This document shows, piece after piece, positions 4,225 through 5,115 of a stretch of 5,115 bases of DNA; position 1 is the stretch's first letter, and each line of letters starts with the position of its first letter. The notes under the pieces are model-generated. The model ran no database searches and was not told the origin of the DNA. It saw nothing but the letters and a program-made list of their open reading frames with translations. The position numbers were made by a program, and so were the translations under genes. Origin of the DNA: Candidatus Zhuqueibacterota bacterium RBG_16_48_16 (GTDB lineage: Bacteria; Zhuqueibacterota; Zhuqueibacteria; Residuimicrobiales; Sediminimicrobiaceae); NCBI GenBank assembly GCA_001771235.1, contig METF01000030.1, positions 19,946 to 25,060 of the forward strand, written 5' to 3'.

Positions 4225-5115
4225 ATGAATCATAAACCTCACAAGCTGAAAGGTGTTGGAGAAAGATACAACTACCTGAGGTATTTATGGGAGCTGAACC
4301 ATCCCAAAGCGATTCTTAAATCACCGCCGCCGTTTGTCGTCATCGAGCCGACCACATTTTGCAATCTCAATTGCACCTACTGCGCCAGGGAAACGATGCC
4401 TCGGGCTAAAAAACACATTGACATCGATATGTTCAGGGCCATTGTTGAAAAGTTCAGGGGACTGAGCAAGGTGCTGTACCTGCACCACGCGGGAGAACCC
4501 TTGCTACACCCGCGCATAGACGAGCTTGTCCGAATCGGCAAAAAGGCCGGTTATTATACATTGATGAACACCAATGCGACGCTGCTGAACGAGAAAAAAT
4601 CAGAGATGATCATAAGCTCGGGCCTGGATGTTATCGAGTTTTCAATCGACAGCATAAGGAAGGAAACTTATGAAAGCGTTCGTTTGAACGGAAAAGCTCC
4701 TCAAGTCTGGAGAAATGCCATCCGCTTCCTCGAAATAAAACGTGACATGCAATCGCCGATTATCGTCCGTATTCGCATGGTGAAATGTGAAGACAATGAG
4801 AACGTTTTAGAAAAAGAAATGGCCCTTTTAAACGATCTGCCCTTTGACGAGATTCGCGTCTCAATGTATTTGAACAACAAGTTTTGGGAGGATACCGAAA
4901 CTTATTTTGCCGGAGAGCCGGAAAATCCCATTTTTTGCACCATGCCCTGGAAGGAGATAACCTGCACGCCGGACGGCGTCGGCGCCTGTGCAGTTGATTT
5001 CCATACTGTCTATCCTTGGGGCGATGTCAGCAAGGAGTCGGTTATGGACGTCTGGAATAGCCCGGCGCTGATAAAATTACGTAAAGCATTCATCAGTGGT
5101 AACCTGGAAGAACTG
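4225..5115 (+). CDS. Radical SAM protein with SPASM-type C-terminal domain (partial, 3' end outside window)
   Basis: Open for 297 codons to the last base, with no stop. The radical SAM cluster motif C-x3-C-x2-C is at C46, C50 and C53 (EPTTFCNLNCTYCAR, 41-55). HHAGEPLLHP (87-96) is the GGEP-like SAM-binding motif, here with HAGEP. MNTNATLL (114-121) and IEFSIDS (137-143) are the following barrel strands typical of this superfamily. The C-terminal part has FCTMPW (237-242), TCTPDG (246-251), GACAVD (253-258) and VMDVWNSPAL (273-282), the layout of a SPASM/twitch auxiliary iron-sulphur domain with C238, C247 and C255. Its last cysteine pair would follow the window edge. The enzyme cleaves SAM to a 5'-deoxyadenosyl radical and would oxidise, epimerise or rearrange a substrate, probably a sugar or nucleotide-sugar given its neighbours, but a peptide substrate cannot be excluded. 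It needs anaerobic or low-oxygen cytoplasm. It starts directly after the methyltransferase stop (no gap). Confidence 0.88.
   Translation, partial: MNHKPHKLKGVGERYNYLRYLWELNHPKAILKSPPPFVVIEPTTFCNLNCTYCARETMPRAKKHIDIDMFRAIVEKFRGLSKVLYLHHAGEPLLHPRIDELVRIGKKAGYYTLMNTNATLLNEKKSEMIISSGLDVIEFSIDSIRKETYESVRLNGKAPQVWRNAIRFLEIKRDMQSPIIVRIRMVKCEDNENVLEKEMALLNDLPFDEIRVSMYLNNKFWEDTETYFAGEPENPIFCTMPWKEITCTPDGVGACAVDFHTVYPWGDVSKESVMDVWNSPALIKLRKAFISGNLEEL

Overview
The window reads as part of a surface-glycan (O-antigen, capsule or similar polysaccharide) biosynthesis and modification locus of a Gram-negative-type bacterium. Gene density, ATGA-type overlaps and the protein families (FemAB/GNAT-like transferase, left-handed beta-helix acyltransferase, NodB-type deacetylase, SAM methyltransferase, radical SAM/SPASM enzyme) support this. 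Base composition is intermediate in the genes and clearly AT-richer in the 373-953 gap. No gene here fixes the taxon. A Desulfobacterota-like or related environmental anaerobe is only a guess; the radical SAM enzyme fits anaerobic or microaerobic life.

Layout. Positions 1-372 hold the C-terminal 123 residues of a class I SAM methyltransferase. Positions 373-953 are an AT-rich, gene-poor gap. It carries the wreck of a toxin-antitoxin module: a RelB-like 'addiction module component' antitoxin (524-736) stopped by an in-frame TAA at codon 40, followed directly by only the last ~29 codons of a RelE/ParE-type toxin (737-826). A perfect 14-bp palindrome (902-915) lies just upstream of the next gene. 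From 954 the strand is tightly packed: FemAB/GNAT-like transferase (954-1994), hexapeptide acyltransferase (1991-2533), a 151-bp spacer, polysaccharide deacetylase (2685-3410), SAM methyltransferase (3379-4224) and a radical SAM/SPASM protein (4225 to the window edge, partial).

The five genes from 954 on are likely co-transcribed. Two pairs overlap (4 and 32 nt), one pair abuts with no gap, and strong Shine-Dalgarno sites lie inside upstream genes. Together they encode enzymes that would deacetylate, acylate (N- or O-), methylate and radically rearrange or oxidise a sugar or lipid-linked glycan. The exact product cannot be read from this window, and no glycosyltransferase, flippase or polymerase is visible in it.

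The most unusual non-coding structure is the spacer at 2534-2684. It contains an 80-bp array in which CATG (once TATG) recurs at an exact 8-nt period ten times, while the bases flanking the core switch strand at the middle. The tandem repeat is therefore also a long imperfect inverted repeat (about 40-nt arms, 10-nt loop).
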